From contig JBMYRC010000143.1 in the NCBI GenBank assembly GCA_049601975.1, forward strand, positions 1 to 10,173: a stretch of 10,173 nucleotides of DNA, written 5' to 3'. The DNA comes from UBA6544 sp049601975. Its GTDB lineage: Bacteria; Pseudomonadota; Alphaproteobacteria; UBA8366. A program made the translations under genes and the position numbers. Shown here in pieces: positions 7,829-10,173 of the stretch (the first letter of the stretch is position 1; each line of letters starts with the position of its first letter). Below the pieces are notes generated by a model that saw only the letters and a list, made by a program, of their open reading frames with translations, had not been told where the DNA came from and ran no database searches.

Positions 7829-8881
7829 TTACGCCGCCGCCTCGATGTCGTCTTGCAAGACTGCCTCAATGGCCGCTTTGTCGAGGCCATGCAGGCCGAT
7901 CACCACCAGTCGCGTGCGGCGTGCCTCATCCGTGCGCCAATCGCGGTCGAAATAACTGTTGATGCGAGTCCCGACCCCTTGCACGAGCAGCCGCATGTCC
8001 TTGCCGGCGATGGCGGCGAAGCCTTTCAGGCGAAGGACGTCGTGTTGGGCGAATAGGGCTTCGATACGGTCCGTCAGAATATCGGGAGATGCCAGTTCCG
8101 GTAGCTCTACGACGAAGCTGTCGAAATCGTCATGCTCGTGGTCGTCCTCGTCATCGTGATGGGACGGGCGGGCATCCAGATCGTCTTCAGCGGCGGCGGT
8201 CAGGCCCAATAAAATTTCAGCGTCGATGGTCGCGTGGCTGGTTTCGATCATCTTGACGGAGGGGCGCAACTTGGCCCGCAACTCGCGCGACGTTGCGCCC
8301 AAAACTTCGGGTGTCATCTCGTCTGTCTTGTTGACGATCACGAGATCGGCGCAATAGACCTGATCCTCGAACACTTCTTCCAACGGACTGTCGTGATCCA
8401 GTGCTTCGTCGGCTTCGCGTTGGGCTTGAACGGCGACCGGGTCGGCCGCGAAAAGGCCGGAAGCGACGGCGGGGCCATCTACGACGGCGACGACACCGTC
8501 CACCGTCAGGCGTGTACGGATTTCCGGCCATCCGAAAGCGCGTACCAAAGGTTTAGGGAGGGCTAACCCTGATGTCTCGATGACGATATGATCTGGCTGT
8601 GGGTCGCGTGCCAGCAAGGCTTCGATGGTGGGGATGAAATCATCGGCGACGGTGCAGCACAGGCAGCCGTTGGCGAGCTCGACGATGTCTTCCTCACCAC
8701 AGGTCTCGCTGCCGCAGGCCTTGAGGACCTCACCATCGACGCCGATATCGCCGAATTCATTGATGATTAGTGCCAGGCGTTTGCCGTTCGCGGTTTCCAG
8801 CAAATGCCGGATCAGAGTCGTTTTACCGGCGCCGAGAAAGCCAGTCACTACGGTTGCGGGGATCTTTTTGTGTTCCGACAT
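7829..8881 (-). CDS. cobW: CobW, G3E-family GTPase, probable cobalt chaperone
   Basis: CobW belongs to the G3E (COG0523) P-loop GTPases that carry metals to target enzymes; in B12 operons it is thought to deliver cobalt to CobNST. The protein has 350 residues: P-loop GFLGAGKTT (14-22), the metal-binding GCLCC of the CxCC motif (72-76), DGVVAVVDGPA (128-138), and the guanine-specificity NKTD (184-187). A His/Asp/Glu-rich loop at 240-253 (HH, then HEH among acids) is typical of metal-handling members. The C-terminal CobW_C domain covers about 257-345 (VLRLKGFAAI, QGVGTRINSYFDRDW). ATG at 8881 is 3 nt after the cobU stop, with a weak GGA site 6 nt upstream. The position directly before cobN is the main argument for CobW proper rather than a zinc-responsive paralogue. 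Confidence 0.95.
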   Translation of the reverse strand: MSEHKKIPATVVTGFLGAGKTTLIRHLLETANGKRLALIINEFGDIGVDGEVLKACGSETCGEEDIVELANGCLCCTVADDFIPTIEALLARDPQPDHIVIETSGLALPKPLVRAFGWPEIRTRLTVDGVVAVVDGPAVASGLFAADPVAVQAQREADEALDHDSPLEEVFEDQVYCADLVIVNKTDEMTPEVLGATSRELRAKLRPSVKMIETSHATIDAEILLGLTAAAEDDLDARPSHHDDEDDHEHDDFDSFVVELPELASPDILTDRIEALFAQHDVLRLKGFAAIAGKDMRLLVQGVGTRINSYFDRDWRTDEARRTRLVVIGLHGLDKAAIEAVLQDDIEAAA

Positions 8882-8884
8882 GTG

Positions 8885-9421
8885 TTATCCGTTCGGTTTG
8901 AGGGTCATGGGGAGGCCAGAGATCATCATCACCACGTGGTCCGAGGCCTGGGCCACGGCTTGGTTCAGGCGACCGGCGTGATCGCGAAATGCGCGGGCCA
9001 GCTCGTTAGCGGGTACGATGCCCAGTCCGACTTCGTTGGTCACGAAGACTACGGGACCGTCGAGGCCAGGGAGCATCGCGGCCAATTCTTGGGTTTCTTG
9101 TTCAATATCGCGGGAGAGCGTCATCAGATTGCTGAGCCACAGGGTCAGACAGTCGACCAAAACGGCAGACCCGGTATTGGAATGCTCTCGAATGGTGGTG
9201 GTGAGTGCGAGTGGTTCTTCGACAGTCGACCATAAATCACCACGGCGCTCTCGATGAAGGCGGATGCGCTCCGACATTTCGTCGTCACCGGTCGTTGCGG
9301 TCGCGAGGTATACCGGTTTCAAGCCGGAATTCTTGACCAATCTCTCCGCGTAGGCGCTTTTCCCGGAACGGGCACCACCGATCACCAGTGTAGTGGGCGG
9401 CAAAGAATTCAACTGCGACAC
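8885..9421 (-). CDS. cobU: Adenosylcobinamide kinase / adenosylcobinamide-phosphate guanylyltransferase
   Basis: This bifunctional enzyme (CobU in Salmonella naming, CobP in Pseudomonas denitrificans naming) phosphorylates adenosylcobinamide and then guanylylates it to adenosylcobinamide-GDP in nucleotide-loop assembly. The 178-residue length matches the family. Visible signatures are the P-loop GGARSGKS (15-22), a YLATAT strand (39-44), the RIRLHRERR block (52-60) whose His56 corresponds to the guanylylated histidine, WSTVEEP (64-70), VDCLTLWLSN (89-98), VTNEVGLGIVP (127-137) and the C-terminal MISGLPMTLK (166-175). The start is GTG at 9421, supported by the strong GGAGGGAGGG site 7 nt upstream and by correct spacing to the P-loop. 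It is the first gene after the cobalamin riboswitch, with cobW 3 nt downstream. Confidence 0.96.
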   Translation of the reverse strand: MSQLNSLPPTTLVIGGARSGKSAYAERLVKNSGLKPVYLATATTGDDEMSERIRLHRERRGDLWSTVEEPLALTTTIREHSNTGSAVLVDCLTLWLSNLMTLSRDIEQETQELAAMLPGLDGPVVFVTNEVGLGIVPANELARAFRDHAGRLNQAVAQASDHVVMMISGLPMTLKPNG

Positions 9422-9428
9422 CGTATTG

Positions 9429-9444
9429 CCCTCCCTCCGAGGCG
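9429..9444 (-). promoter_or_regulatory. Strong ribosome binding site of cobU with adjacent anti-SD
   Basis: GGAGGGAGGG (9429-9438) sits 7 nt before the GTG start of cobU. Just upstream on the same strand, CCTC (9439-9442) can pair with GAGG (9430-9433) across a 5-nt loop, which would hide part of the ribosome site. Because no T-run terminator is visible between aptamer and start, I infer that the riboswitch acts on translation. The sequences are visible; the switching is inference. Confidence 0.5.
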
Positions 9445-9458
9445 GGTCTTGAACACAT

Positions 9459-9648
9459 GCTGGCGAAAATATCCTGGCTTCGGGTCAATAATCACAGCGC
9501 CTTCCCAGCGGAACTCCGCCAGTGGCTTTCACCGTGATCTCGCCGCTCACAGTTGCGGGGGCAGCGCCGGAATTTCTCTTCTCAGAAAGCACCGGCTTCC
9601 TCTCGATCAGCGTCAAGACGTTATCACGATGATGGGAAACGAACCAGC
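9459..9648 (-). ncRNA. Cobalamin (AdoCbl) riboswitch aptamer
   Basis: The minus strand carries the conserved cobalamin riboswitch elements in the right order. GCCGG (9592-9596) pairs with CCGGC (9566-9570). Then come the core GCTGCCCCCGCAACTGT (9549-9565), GCCACTG (9520-9526), GGGAAGG (9500-9506) and GACCCG (9481-9486), and finally the B12 box AGCCAGGATA (9470-9479). Ends are set by a likely closing P1 stem, GCTGGT (9643-9648) with GCCAGC (9459-9464), one pair being G-U. By family knowledge, adenosylcobalamin binding represses the downstream gene. Here that is cobU and, by coupling, cobWNOQ. The 5' boundary lies only about 10 nt after the cobT stop codon. Exact ends are by eye. Confidence 0.95.
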
Positions 9649-9658
9649 GGGATTCGAC

Positions 9659-10173
9659 TTAATCCAGATCGGAACGCCCCGCGATCCCGGCTTCCTCAAA
9701 AGTCGCCATATTATTGTGGGTTGCCAACGCTGCGCCAATGACGGAGAGGGCGACGGCGGCACCAGATGCTTCGCCGAGCCGCATGTCTAGATCCAGTAGG
9801 GCAGGTTTTCCGAGTCGTTCCAAAAGACGTCGATGACCGGGCTCGGCGGAGACATGTCCGATGCAACAGTGATCGAGCGCGGAGGAATCGAATGCGCTGA
9901 GCACGGCCGCCGAAACCGTTGAGACATAGCCGTCTAAGATAACGGGTATCCGGCGCCGCCGCGCCTCCAGACAGGCCCCGGCAATGGCGGTGAGTTCGCG
10001 TCCGCCGACACAGCGCAACGCTTCGAAGGGATCGGAGAGCGTGTCGCCGTGAAACGCCAGCGCATTCACGATGGCTTGTTGTTTGCGGGAAATGCCGTCT
10101 GCATCGACTCCGGTACCTGCACCGACCCAATCCGATGGAACGCCGCCGAAAAGTGCGCAGGCGAGGGCGGCGG
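9659..10173 (-). CDS. cobT: Nicotinate-nucleotide:DMB phosphoribosyltransferase CobT, C-terminal part
   Basis: CobT transfers phosphoribose from nicotinate mononucleotide to 5,6-dimethylbenzimidazole, giving alpha-ribazole 5'-phosphate for the lower ligand of B12. (In Pseudomonas denitrificans naming this gene is cobU; it is unrelated to the chelatase subunit CobT.) The reading frame is open from the right edge to the TAA at 9659-9661. It gives 170 complete codons, about half of the usual 340-350 residues. Recognised blocks in order are the ALFGG and WVGAGTGVD region near the edge, SDPFEALRCVGGREL, RIPVILDGYVST, HVSAEPGHRRLLERLG, LLDLDMRLGEASGAAVAL (with the Glu that aligns to the catalytic base), and NMATFEEAGI near the end. 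The GTG at 10069 is not a real start: homology continues upstream of it. The cobU riboswitch follows immediately. Confidence 0.94.
   Translation of the reverse strand, partial: AALACALFGGVPSDWVGAGTGVDADGISRKQQAIVNALAFHGDTLSDPFEALRCVGGRELTAIAGACLEARRRRIPVILDGYVSTVSAAVLSAFDSSALDHCCIGHVSAEPGHRRLLERLGKPALLDLDMRLGEASGAAVALSVIGAALATHNNMATFEEAGIAGRSDLD
9710..9738 (-). promoter_or_regulatory. Candidate sigma70-type promoter inside the cobT 3' end
   Basis: On the minus strand TTGGCG (9733-9738) and AATAAT (9710-9715, 5 of 6 to TATAAT) are separated by 17 nt. Transcription would start near 9703, about 55 nt before the aptamer and about 280 nt before cobU, a reasonable leader length. It lies wholly within cobT coding sequence. 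Only the sequence match supports it. Confidence 0.3.

Noticed and set aside
9640..9661. Intrinsic terminator for cobT before the riboswitch
   Set aside because: Only about 10 nt lie between the stop and the aptamer, with no hairpin plus T-run.
9254..9790. Open plus-strand frame of 178 codons spanning the riboswitch
   Set aside because: It crosses cobU, the aptamer and cobT on the opposite strand. The conserved RNA elements fully explain the gap between the two genes.

Overview
The window is a cobalamin (vitamin B12) biosynthesis locus, coding almost edge to edge. It is moderately GC-rich with very short gene gaps. The late-cobalt-insertion ('aerobic') chelatase subunit CobN, the CobW-CobN-CobO-CobQ order and a proteobacterial-style B12 riboswitch point to an alphaproteobacterium. 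A Rhodospirillales-like host is my best guess. That placement is inferred from gene content and protein style, not from a marker gene.

Reading the minus strand from the right edge: the C-terminal half of cobT (nicotinate-nucleotide:DMB phosphoribosyltransferase) enters the window and stops at 9659. A cobalamin riboswitch aptamer (about 9459-9648) begins only about 10 nt later. It leads a five-gene minus-strand operon: cobU (also called cobP; GTG start at 9421), cobW, cobN, cobO and cobQ. The junctions are 3 nt, 3 nt, a 4-nt ATGA overlap, and 3 nt. The operon ends at 1980, where the cobQ stop overlaps the stop of cobD (cbiB) by 4 nt. cobD is the only plus-strand gene (988-1983). After an 80-bp divergent spacer carrying two inverted repeats, the minus strand resumes with cbiX (start at 907). 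cbiX is a long-form cobaltochelatase with an MxCxxC motif and a His-rich tail, and it is cut by the left edge.

Most of these genes serve the second half of B12 synthesis. CobN, with CobS and CobT chelatase subunits that are not in the window, inserts cobalt into hydrogenobyrinic acid a,c-diamide, perhaps with cobalt handled by CobW. CobO adenosylates the corrinoid. CobQ amidates it to cobyric acid. CobD attaches the aminopropanol arm. CobU activates adenosylcobinamide to its GDP form, and CobT supplies alpha-ribazole phosphate. The riboswitch should repress the cobU-cobQ operon when adenosylcobalamin is plentiful. CbiX belongs to the early-cobalt route, so its presence beside CobN is the main biochemical oddity.

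I found no RNA genes other than the riboswitch, and no mobile elements, CRISPR arrays or frameshifts. I also found no clearly new system. The points worth a second look are the cobD gene nested antisense inside the locus, the two chelatase types, and the riboswitch packed against the cobT stop.
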